From assembly GCA_945877525.1 (NCBI GenBank), contig CAMDVP010000018.1, positions 1-22,806 on the forward strand: a stretch of 22,806 bases of DNA, read 5' to 3'. Position numbers and translations under genes: made by a program. Below, in pieces: positions 14,391 to 21,595 of the stretch. The notes beneath the pieces were generated by a model, which saw only the letters and a list, made by a program, of their open reading frames with translations, was not told the DNA's origin and searched no databases. Origin of the DNA: an uncultured Clostridia bacterium. GTDB taxonomy: Bacteria; Bacillota; Clostridia; Christensenellales; Aristaeellaceae. The stretch's first letter is position 1; the number at the start of each line of letters is the position of its first letter.

Positions 14391-15287
14391 ATGAAAAAAG
14401 GCAGCCTGGAAAGACGGCGCACCTTTTCCGTGGGACAGTTTATCCTGACGGCGCTGATGCTGCTGCTGGCCGCCACCATGCTGGTGCCGATTCTGAACAT
14501 TGTGGCGAACTCCTTCTCCGACCCCATGAAAAGCCCGGGTATGAGCGGATTGCGGATCATTCCGGACGGGTTTTCCCTGTTGAATTACCAAATCGTGCTG
14601 TCCAATACAACGATTCTGCCGGCGCTATTCAATTCGGTCAAGATCACAGTCGTCGGTACGGCCATCAACATTTTGCTGACCACCATGGCCGCCTATACCC
14701 TCACCCGTCCCAAGCTTCTGTTCAAGAGGACCATCATGGTGTTTCTCATTATCATGATGCTCTTTGACCCCGGCACGGTGCCGGAATACCTGACCATCAA
14801 GCAGCTGGGGCTGATGGGCAGCCAGTGGTCGGTGATCCTAGTGACGGCCGTCAGCGTGTATTATCTGATTATCATGATGCGCTACTTCCAGGCCGTGCCG
14901 CAGGAAATCTGCGAGAGCGCGCTGATGGACGGCGCCGGGCACATGCGGCTGCTGTTTTCCATCATGATTCCCCTGGCCAAGGCGGGCATTGCCACCATTA
15001 CCATGTTCTATGCCATCGTGCGCTGGAACGAGTATTTCCGCGCAGGCATCTATATCACCAAGAACTCCCAAACGACCCTGCAGGTGATTCTCCGCCAGTA
15101 TGTGGTCAGCAACGACACCGCTACTCTGATTGGCGACAAGAACATCGGCAAATATGTGAACATCCTGGACTTCAATGCCCTGAAGAATGCCACCATCGTG
15201 GTGGCCATCGTACCGGTGCTGATTCTCTATCCCTTCGTGCTGAAATACTACACCAAGGATGTGCTGGCCGGCAGTGTGAAGGGCTGA
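14391..15287 (+). CDS. ABC importer permease, YtcP/AraQ type (sugar family CUT1)
   Basis: The second membrane subunit of the importer, 298 aa with about six predicted helices. The first follows a short basic N-terminus (QFILTALMLLLAATMLVPIL). The EAA loop appears as CESALMDGAGHMRLLFSIMIP. The segment with VANSFSDP and LNYQIVLSN is typical of the YtcP group, which works with LplB-type partners. It starts 15 bases after the preceding permease with AAAGGAGGG at good spacing. The two permeases and the solute-binding protein form one transporter that lacks only its ATPase. Confidence 0.92.
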   Translation: MKKGSLERRRTFSVGQFILTALMLLLAATMLVPILNIVANSFSDPMKSPGMSGLRIIPDGFSLLNYQIVLSNTTILPALFNSVKITVVGTAINILLTTMAAYTLTRPKLLFKRTIMVFLIIMMLFDPGTVPEYLTIKQLGLMGSQWSVILVTAVSVYYLIIMMRYFQAVPQEICESALMDGAGHMRLLFSIMIPLAKAGIATITMFYAIVRWNEYFRAGIYITKNSQTTLQVILRQYVVSNDTATLIGDKNIGKYVNILDFNALKNATIVVAIVPVLILYPFVLKYYTKDVLAGSVKG

Positions 15288-15347
15288 CAACGAAACTTTC
15301 CTCCGCAGTAGGGCGGGGGTGAGGATAAATAAAAGGAGGAACCAAGC

Positions 15348-16799
15348 ATGAAAAAAATCATTTCCCTGCTGCTGACGCTGGCAATGCTGGCAACCCTGTG
15401 CACGGCCATGGCCGAACCGGCAGATGCGGCCATCGGCTCGCCGGATGCGCCGGTGACCGTTCGCTACCTGTGCAAGGATGTGGATCCCGCTGATGAGGAC
15501 ATCCAGGCCATGGCCACCCTCATTGAGGAAAAGATGGCTGCTCTCGGCCAGTACGTTGACCTGGTCATCATGGAAGCTCCCGCCGGCACCTACGCGGACG
15601 CGGTGCCGCTGGCCCTGTCCACGGGCGAACTGGAGGCTGACCTGGTGTACTTCCAGGGCGGCGATGAAACCTGCGCCAACCTGGGCCTGCTGGAGAATCT
15701 GACGGACTACATCGCCTCCTCTACCTATGTGAAGGAGCGCATGCAGGAGTACAACAAGGCCCGCCTGGCCAACTACCCCTACCTGCTGTGGCTGTCCCCC
15801 GCCACCATCTACATTCCGATCATGCGCGCCGATCACCTGGAGGCCATCGGCATGACCGAAACGCTTCAGAATGATCCCTCCGTGGAAAACTATCATACCG
15901 CCCTCAAGGCGCTGGTGGACGGCGGCTATGTGAAGTACGCCTTCTCTGGCGACGGCAGCATGACCCGCGCCAACCACATGTTCAACCATGCCTTTGGCGT
16001 GACCTCCACCATCATGAAGAATGACGACGGCAAGTATGTGTATTACATTGCCACCCAGGCGGAAAAGGATCTGCTGGCCTTCTACGCGCAGTGCTACGCC
16101 GAGGGGCTGATTGATCCCGACTACCTGACCAGCAAGTGGTCCGACGTGCAGAAGAAGTTCTATGCCGGCGATCTGGGCATGTTCTGTGCCACCCAGGGCG
16201 GCGTGGTGGATTCCTACTGCAAGAAGATTGTGATTAACCAGGGCGACGCCGCGCAGGGCGTGGTGCTGCCTCCCGCCGGCGGCGAGAGCTACATCTCCGT
16301 GTCCGTCGCCAAGGAAACCCGCGGCTTTGCCATCAACGCCGATTCTCCCAAGGAGGTCAAGGAAGCGGCCTTCGCCGTGCTGGACTTCATGGCCTCGCCT
16401 GACGGCCGCGTCATCGACAAGCTGGGCCTGGAAGGCGTGCATTACAACGTGGTGGACGGCCAGGTGGTGCTGACCGAGCGCTTTGACGAGTGGTGGTCCA
16501 AGTTCTGGGAAACCTTCGACGGCCTGGACGAAAACTTTGTGGACAAGTCCATCCTGATGTGCGATCAGGCATGGCAGTCCCTCGACATGGCGAAGCAGTA
16601 CTACACTGAGGATGTGGACGTGGTGCTGCCCGAGGATATGGTGCCCTATTACGACTCCGTGTTCTCCCTGTTCAACGAGTATTCCACGGCCATCATCCTG
16701 GGCCAGCGCCCGGTGGACGACTTTGACGAGTTTGTCCAGCAGTATTACCAGAACGGCGGCGAACAGCTGGCCGAATACCTGGCAACGGTGCTTGAGTAA
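15348..16799 (+). CDS. Extracellular solute-binding protein of the ABC importer
   Basis: A 483-aa substrate receptor of the extracellular solute-binding protein 1 type, sized like LplA/YtcQ receptors. The N-terminus MKKIISLLLTLAMLATLCTA is a signal peptide with likely cleavage after Ala22 (AMA before EP). The only early cysteine, Cys18, sits in LATLC, which is not a good lipobox because Leu precedes the Cys. Membrane anchoring is therefore uncertain. The mature protein is acidic and rich in aromatic residues, as in carbohydrate receptors. AAAGGAGG lies 8 bases before the ATG. A stable GC hairpin after the stop (16814-16844) may protect this mRNA part and raise receptor levels over the downstream enzymes. 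Confidence 0.92.
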   Translation: MKKIISLLLTLAMLATLCTAMAEPADAAIGSPDAPVTVRYLCKDVDPADEDIQAMATLIEEKMAALGQYVDLVIMEAPAGTYADAVPLALSTGELEADLVYFQGGDETCANLGLLENLTDYIASSTYVKERMQEYNKARLANYPYLLWLSPATIYIPIMRADHLEAIGMTETLQNDPSVENYHTALKALVDGGYVKYAFSGDGSMTRANHMFNHAFGVTSTIMKNDDGKYVYYIATQAEKDLLAFYAQCYAEGLIDPDYLTSKWSDVQKKFYAGDLGMFCATQGGVVDSYCKKIVINQGDAAQGVVLPPAGGESYISVSVAKETRGFAINADSPKEVKEAAFAVLDFMASPDGRVIDKLGLEGVHYNVVDGQVVLTERFDEWWSKFWETFDGLDENFVDKSILMCDQAWQSLDMAKQYYTEDVDVVLPEDMVPYYDSVFSLFNEYSTAIILGQRPVDDFDEFVQQYYQNGGEQLAEYLATVLE

Positions 16800-16813
16800 G
16801 GCTTGCAGCCATC

Positions 16814-16900
16814 GGGGCGGGGGAACCATGGGCTCTCCCGCCCCCGTTCAAAGGGCGGCAGGTCTGCCGGAGGCGCGATGCGGAAGGGCGCGTTTCCGGC
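16814..16900 (+). promoter_or_regulatory. Intercistronic GC-rich hairpins without U-tract
   Basis: In the 143-bp gap after the solute-binding protein gene, GGGGCGGG (16814-16821) pairs with CCCGCCCC (16837-16844). CGGCAG (16856-16861) can pair with CTGCCG (16864-16869); alternatively TGCCGG (16865-16870) pairs with CCGGCA (16895-16900). No run of T follows, so full termination is unlikely. An mRNA-processing or stability element that separates high receptor expression from lower enzyme expression is the simplest reading. Confidence 0.5.
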
Positions 16901-16942
16901 AGGCACACGGCCTGATGGAAAACCGGACGAAAGGAACGGAGC

Positions 16943-19030
16943 ATGATGAACGGACAGTTACTGTTGGAAAAGCTGTATGGCGGCTTTCTTGGCATGAATG
17001 TGGGCATCCGGCTGGGCGCGCCGGTGGAGCCCTCCATCTGGACGGTGGAGCGGATTGCCCGCACCTATGGGGACATTCGTGGCTATGTGAAGGAATACAA
17101 GCATTTTGCGGCAGATGATGATGCCAATGGGCCTGTGTTTTTCCTGCGGGCGCTGGATGATAATGCGGGTCAGGAGCCCACGCCCCAGCGGGTGGCGGAG
17201 GCGTATCTGAATTATGCGCGGGAAGGCATTGGCATGTTCTGGTGGGGCGGCTATGGCGTCAGCACCGAGCATACCGCTTATCTGAACCTGCTCAGCGGCA
17301 TTCCTGCGCCCAAGTCCGGCTCCATCCGCCAGAACGGCAAAACCGTTGCCGAGCAGATTGGCGGGCAGATTTTCATCGACACCTGGGGACTGGTGGCAGC
17401 AGGGGACGCTCCCCGCGCGGCGCGCTATGCCCGTGCGGCTGCCAGCGTATCCCATGACGGTGAAGCCCTTCATGGCGCGGCCTTCATCGCGGGGTGCATT
17501 GCCCATGCCTTTGTGGAAAGCGACATGGAGAAGATCCTGGACGTAGGGCTGGCGCTTTTGCCCGAGGACAGCCTCTATGCGTGCGTAGTGCGGGCGGTGC
17601 GGGCCTTCCATGCCGCGCATCCAGAGGATGACTGGCATGCCTGCCGCCAGATGCTGGAGGAGGAATGGGGCTATGACCGCTATCCCGGCGTATGCCATAT
17701 CATTCCCAACGCAGGCGTGTGCGCCCTGGCCCTTTCCTATGGCGCGGGAGACTTCTGCCGCACCATTGAGATTGCCACCATGTGCGGCTGGGATACGGAC
17801 TGCAATGCCGGCAACGTGGGCACCATCGTGGGCGCATTGGGCGGCATCGGCGCCATCCCGGCCCACTACCGCGCCCCCATCAATGATGAGCTGGTGCTTT
17901 CCGGCGTATCGGGATATTTGAACATCCTGGACGTGCCCACCTATGTATGGAGCCTGGCGGCATGGGTATATCGCCTGCGGGGCGAGCCCGTGCCGGAGGC
18001 GGTGGCCGCCCATGTGCATCCGGGCGTGATTGATTTCGACTTTGCCCTGCCGGGCAGCACCCACGGCCTGTGTGTGTCCGACCCATGCCTTCTGCGCAGG
18101 CAGCATAAGGACGGCGCGCTGGAAATCATGTGGAACCGCATGAACCGCGGTCAGCAGGCCACGGTGTTCCTGAAAACCTTCTACCGTCGGGCAGACTTCA
18201 GCGATGAGCGCTACAAGCCGGTGTTTTCCCCCATTGCTTATCCGGGGCAGCAGGTTCATTTGGAAACAACCTTTGAAAAGTGGTATGGCGAGAGCGTCTG
18301 CGTTACGCCCTACATCCGGCGAGGTATCAGCGGACAGACGCAGCTGATGGAGACGCGCATTCTCCGGGAGGAGGGCGATTACAGCTTTGACTTTACCCTG
18401 CCGGAGGTGGAAGGCGATGTGATTGCCGAGGTGGGGCTGCACCTGGAGGGCAATTCCCCTCGGATTGTCTATGATGCGGGCCGCCTGCTGATCCGCCGCC
18501 TGACCATCAGCGGCAAGGCCCGCTATACCCTCCGGGTTGGCATGATGCCGGAGGAGTTCATGACCATTCTCCCCTTCTCCCAGAATCACGGCTCATGGCA
18601 TGTGGAGGATAATCATATTCAGGTGCTGACGCTGCACCATGCCGAGGCCATGACAGGCAATTATTTCACCCGCGACGTGCGCGTCACTGGAAGGATTTGT
18701 CCGCGCAACGGCACCAGCCATCTGGTATCCGCCAGGGTGCAGGGTACCCGCCGCGGCTACTACGCGGGCTTTGACGGCGAAGGGAAGGCCGCTATCCTCA
18801 AGCACGCAGGCGGAGAGGTGATCCGCCTGGCCCGGGCGGATTTCCCCTGGAAGCTGGATCAACCCTGGGAGATAACGCTGGAGGCCCGGGGCAGCTGCCT
18901 GACGCTGATGATAAACGGCCGGCAGGTTGTGCAGGCCGAGGATGACGATTACGCCTGGGGTATGGCAGGCTATGCGCTCTATGACAGCGGCCGTGCGGAA
19001 CTGGGCGATTTGACGGTGGAGGAAATTTGA
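16943..19030 (+). CDS. Atypical ADP-ribosylglycohydrolase-family protein with C-terminal beta-rich extension
   Basis: A 695-aa two-part protein. Residues 1 to about 355 have the ADP-ribosylglycohydrolase (ARH/DraG) fold. The N-terminal helix motif GGFLGMNVGIRLGAP (13-27) matches GxxxGxxxGDxxG, but Ile22 replaces the usual Asp. Asp58-Asp-Asp60 stands for the DDT motif. Asp284-Thr-Asp286-Cys-Asn in CGWDTDCNAGN is the C-terminal metal motif with Cys in place of Thr/Ser. Residues about 380-695 are predominantly beta-strand in pattern, resembling sandwich domains of glycosidases, and end in WGMAGYALYDSGRAELGDL, like laminin-G/concanavalin-type folds. There is no signal peptide. AAAGGA is 7 bases before the ATG. 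The substrate is probably a glycosylated small molecule rather than an ADP-ribosylated protein, but this is inferred from context. Confidence 0.82.
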   Translation: MMNGQLLLEKLYGGFLGMNVGIRLGAPVEPSIWTVERIARTYGDIRGYVKEYKHFAADDDANGPVFFLRALDDNAGQEPTPQRVAEAYLNYAREGIGMFWWGGYGVSTEHTAYLNLLSGIPAPKSGSIRQNGKTVAEQIGGQIFIDTWGLVAAGDAPRAARYARAAASVSHDGEALHGAAFIAGCIAHAFVESDMEKILDVGLALLPEDSLYACVVRAVRAFHAAHPEDDWHACRQMLEEEWGYDRYPGVCHIIPNAGVCALALSYGAGDFCRTIEIATMCGWDTDCNAGNVGTIVGALGGIGAIPAHYRAPINDELVLSGVSGYLNILDVPTYVWSLAAWVYRLRGEPVPEAVAAHVHPGVIDFDFALPGSTHGLCVSDPCLLRRQHKDGALEIMWNRMNRGQQATVFLKTFYRRADFSDERYKPVFSPIAYPGQQVHLETTFEKWYGESVCVTPYIRRGISGQTQLMETRILREEGDYSFDFTLPEVEGDVIAEVGLHLEGNSPRIVYDAGRLLIRRLTISGKARYTLRVGMMPEEFMTILPFSQNHGSWHVEDNHIQVLTLHHAEAMTGNYFTRDVRVTGRICPRNGTSHLVSARVQGTRRGYYAGFDGEGKAAILKHAGGEVIRLARADFPWKLDQPWEITLEARGSCLTLMINGRQVVQAEDDDYAWGMAGYALYDSGRAELGDLTVEEI

Positions 19031-19032
19031 CG

Positions 19033-20022
19033 ATGAAAACGAAAGCGGAATTGATTCGGAACCAGGCGCTTTTGCAGGACAAGGCCCGGGGCGTGATGGC
19101 CGGGCTGGCCATCGGCGATTCCTTCGGGGACGCATCCCGCAAGCCGGACAATCAGCTGGCCTATGGCATTACCACGGACTTTGGCGATGGCGCCAGCTGG
19201 AGCACCGACGACACGGAGTTCGGCCTGCTCACCGCCAGGACGCTGATTGCCTGCGAGGGCAGGCTGACCCTTCAGGCAGTGGAGGATGCCTGGCGAACCC
19301 ATGTGGTTACCCAGGGAGAGGAGCTGAACCGCGGCGGCAACAGCGAAATGGAGGCTGCCGCCAACCTGCGCCGAGGCTTGACACCGCCGGAAACAGGACT
19401 GTATAATAGTTATGCGACAAGCGATGGCGCGGCCATGCGCGCCGCCCCCATTGGCATTGTGTTTGCAGGCGATCTGGCCGGAGCCGCCGCCGCCGCGGAA
19501 ACGGATGCCTGCATCAGCCATTCCCGGGACGGCATCTGGGGCGCCCAGGCCGTGGCCTGTGCGGTGGCGGCCGCCATGGCTGACGCGACCATTGAGGAAA
19601 TTCTGGAGGCGGCCCTTTATGCTGTGCCCAGGGACAGCTGGTTTTACTACACCTTTCAGCTGGCGCAGCAGATTGTGCGAGATGCGGAAGGCCGCATTGC
19701 CGATGCGTGGATGCCCCTGCACGACCGCCTGCTGACCCGCTACAAGGCCGCCGTACCGGAGGCGGTTTCCCAGGCCTTTGGCGTTCTGGCGCTGAGCCAT
19801 CAGGATTTCCGTGCCGGCGTAACCCTGGCAGGTAACTTCGGCCGGGACGCGGACACCATCGGCGCCATTTGCGGGGCCATTCTGGGGGCCCGCTACGGGC
19901 TTGCAGGTATTCCGGCCCGCTGGGCAGAAAAAACCCGCTATCCCAGCGGCACCTGTCTGCCCATGGCCAAGGGAATCGACCTGTTCCATGTGGCAGATCA
20001 GCTGGCCGCGCTTTGCCGGTAA
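19033..20022 (+). CDS. ADP-ribosylglycohydrolase-family protein (canonical metal motifs)
   Basis: A 329-aa ARH/DraG-type hydrolase, the usual single-domain length. All dinuclear magnesium motifs are present: GLAIGDSFGD with Asp29, STDDTEF with Asp59, Asp60 and Thr61, and GRDADTIGAICGAILGA with Asp272, Asp274 and Thr275. Characterised relatives split alpha-N- or O-linked ADP-ribose from proteins or small molecules. It follows the atypical family member directly and may act on a related bond. GGAGG (19018-19022) is 10 bases from ATG 19033. A TTG at 19027 overlapping the upstream stop is the alternative start and would add two residues. Translation is probably coupled to the gene before it. The protein is cytosolic. 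Confidence 0.9.
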   Translation: MKTKAELIRNQALLQDKARGVMAGLAIGDSFGDASRKPDNQLAYGITTDFGDGASWSTDDTEFGLLTARTLIACEGRLTLQAVEDAWRTHVVTQGEELNRGGNSEMEAAANLRRGLTPPETGLYNSYATSDGAAMRAAPIGIVFAGDLAGAAAAAETDACISHSRDGIWGAQAVACAVAAAMADATIEEILEAALYAVPRDSWFYYTFQLAQQIVRDAEGRIADAWMPLHDRLLTRYKAAVPEAVSQAFGVLALSHQDFRAGVTLAGNFGRDADTIGAICGAILGARYGLAGIPARWAEKTRYPSGTCLPMAKGIDLFHVADQLAALCR

Positions 20023-20059
20023 AAAACAGCGGTTTCATCCGCGAAGGGAGTCTGGATGG

Positions 20060-20731
20060 ATGCAGCGCCATGAACGGCTTTCAGAAAAAGCGGAGCAGGA
20101 GCTGTTGCAGCGGATTCATTCCGGCGAATTGCCGGTTGGTTCACGGCTTCCCAGTGAACCGGAGTTGGCAGAACAGATGGGCATCAGCCGGGGAATCCTG
20201 CGGGAGGCGCTGACGTCCCTGAAGGCCAAGGGCTATATCTCACGCACCCCTCGCGGGGGTTCCTTCATCCGCAGGGCCGAGGACGACAAAATAGGCCAGT
20301 GCATTTCCACCCAGGTTCGCATGGCGGATATGCAGGATCTGATGGAATTCCGCGAGGCCATGGAAACCAAGGCCGTGCAGCATGTCATTGAGCGGGCCTC
20401 GGACGAGGAGATTGCCTCCCTGCGCGCTCTTCTGACCGAGCCGGATGAAAAAAAGCAGGAAACCATTGATTATTATTTCCACTATCGGCTGGCGGAGCTG
20501 TCGGGGAATCACCTGTTTGCCGTATTTGTGGATATGTATTATGACGCCATTCGCCGTTTTGCCCAGGGCTCCTATCGGGACGAAGCCCGCCGCCGTGTGA
20601 TGATGCGGGAGCATATACGCATTCTGGAGGCCCTGGAAAAGCGTGATAAGCGGGCAGCCGTGGCCGCGGTGAAGGGGCACCTTCACCAGGCGCTGCTGCG
20701 CGCATCGGGGGATTGGGATGTATACATCTGA
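20060..20731 (+). CDS. GntR-family transcriptional regulator, FadR subfamily
   Basis: A 223-aa regulator. The N-terminal winged helix (about 1-72) has the GntR signature: SRLPSEPELAEQMGISRGI followed by LREALTSLKAKGYI. The C-terminal all-helical FCD effector domain (about 80-215) carries acidic and histidine residues in YYFHYRLAELSGNHLF, REHIRILEAL and VKGHLHQALL, the usual metal and ligand site that binds small carboxylates or sugar acids. AGGGAG is 9 bases before ATG 20060. The gene lies 37 bases after the ARH gene and overlaps the HAD gene by 14 bases. It is the natural regulator of this cluster. The tandem TGTnnnACA boxes before the 11620 promoter are its best candidate operator. Confidence 0.9.
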   Translation: MQRHERLSEKAEQELLQRIHSGELPVGSRLPSEPELAEQMGISRGILREALTSLKAKGYISRTPRGGSFIRRAEDDKIGQCISTQVRMADMQDLMEFREAMETKAVQHVIERASDEEIASLRALLTEPDEKKQETIDYYFHYRLAELSGNHLFAVFVDMYYDAIRRFAQGSYRDEARRRVMMREHIRILEALEKRDKRAAVAAVKGHLHQALLRASGDWDVYI

Positions 20732-21581
20732 TGGGCCGGGCCTGGTGGTATCGGATCTGGACGGAACGCTGCTGGGCCGCGGCAGTGTGATCCAGGAGAA
20801 AAACAGCCTGGCACTGCAAAAGGTGCAGGCACGCGGCATACCCATTGCCATTGCCAGCGGCCGCATGGCCGCCGTGTGCAGCCAGATGGCGCTGGACATG
20901 GGGCTTACCTCATGCCGCATTCTGGGGCTGAACGGCGGGCAGATTTGGGATGCGCCCTTCGGCCATGTGCTGGAAACCCATGTGTTTCCCGAGGCGCTTC
21001 GCATGCGATGCCTGTCCATTCTTCGGGAAAACAACTGCGTTTACACCCTGTACACCGATGAGGGCGCATACACCAATCAGCCCCTGGACGAGGCGGGGCG
21101 CGCCCACTTCACAAGGATCTTCCAGTATGGCGGCTGCCGGGCTGTGATGGCGCCCGATGCAGCCGAGCAGTCGCTGGAGCATCCCTGCCTGAAATTTCTG
21201 GTCAAGCAGCGCGGCGCGGACGAAGGGTATCTCCGCGCCCAGGAAGCATTGGCCGCCATGCCGGAGGTCTATCTGACCACATCCAAATCGGGCAATTTTG
21301 AAATCATGCTGCAAAGCATCGGCAAAGCCGAGGCTGTGCAGTCTTTGGCCCTGCGGCTGGGCGTACCCCTGTCGCGGGTGGCGGCCTTTGGAGATTATGA
21401 CAACGATGTGCCCATGCTTAAAGCCTGCGGCCTTTCCGTGGCCATGGGCAACGCCCTGCCTGAGGCTGCTGCCGCGGCACGGTTTTCCACCCGGCATCAT
21501 GACGAAGCAGGCGTGGCCTGGGCCCTGGAGCATATGCTGGACGGCGATTGGGCTGCGCTTGAGAAGGAGCGCAGTAAATAA
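20718..21581 (+). CDS. Cof-type HAD-superfamily (IIB) phosphatase
   Basis: A 287-aa phosphatase of the Cof/YidA type, which dephosphorylates sugar phosphates and nucleotides with broad specificity. Motif I is SDLDGT with nucleophile Asp13 and acid/base Asp15. Motif II is Ser47 in ASGR, and the motif III lysine lies in IGKAEAV near 205. Motif IV is GDYDND (225-230). The large C2B cap lies between motifs II and III. A GGGGGA stretch about 6 bases before the ATG serves as ribosome binding site, and the first 14 bases overlap the GntR gene. As last gene of the cluster it could remove phosphate from an intermediate released by the ARH-type enzymes. Its stop is 14 bases from the stop of the opposing UvrA-like gene. 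Confidence 0.92.
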   Translation: MYTSDGPGLVVSDLDGTLLGRGSVIQEKNSLALQKVQARGIPIAIASGRMAAVCSQMALDMGLTSCRILGLNGGQIWDAPFGHVLETHVFPEALRMRCLSILRENNCVYTLYTDEGAYTNQPLDEAGRAHFTRIFQYGGCRAVMAPDAAEQSLEHPCLKFLVKQRGADEGYLRAQEALAAMPEVYLTTSKSGNFEIMLQSIGKAEAVQSLALRLGVPLSRVAAFGDYDNDVPMLKACGLSVAMGNALPEAAAAARFSTRHHDEAGVAWALEHMLDGDWAALEKERSK

Positions 21582-21595
21582 GCTGTATATGCATA

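Noticed and set aside
14838..16829. Long reverse-strand open frame (663 codons) opposite the second permease and the receptor genes
   Set aside because: Same shadow composition, no ribosome binding site, and it spans two well-supported forward genes.
16958..18589. Reverse-strand open frame (543 codons) opposite the first ARH gene
   Set aside because: Shadow of a GC-rich gene; the forward protein has family motifs and a good ribosome binding site.
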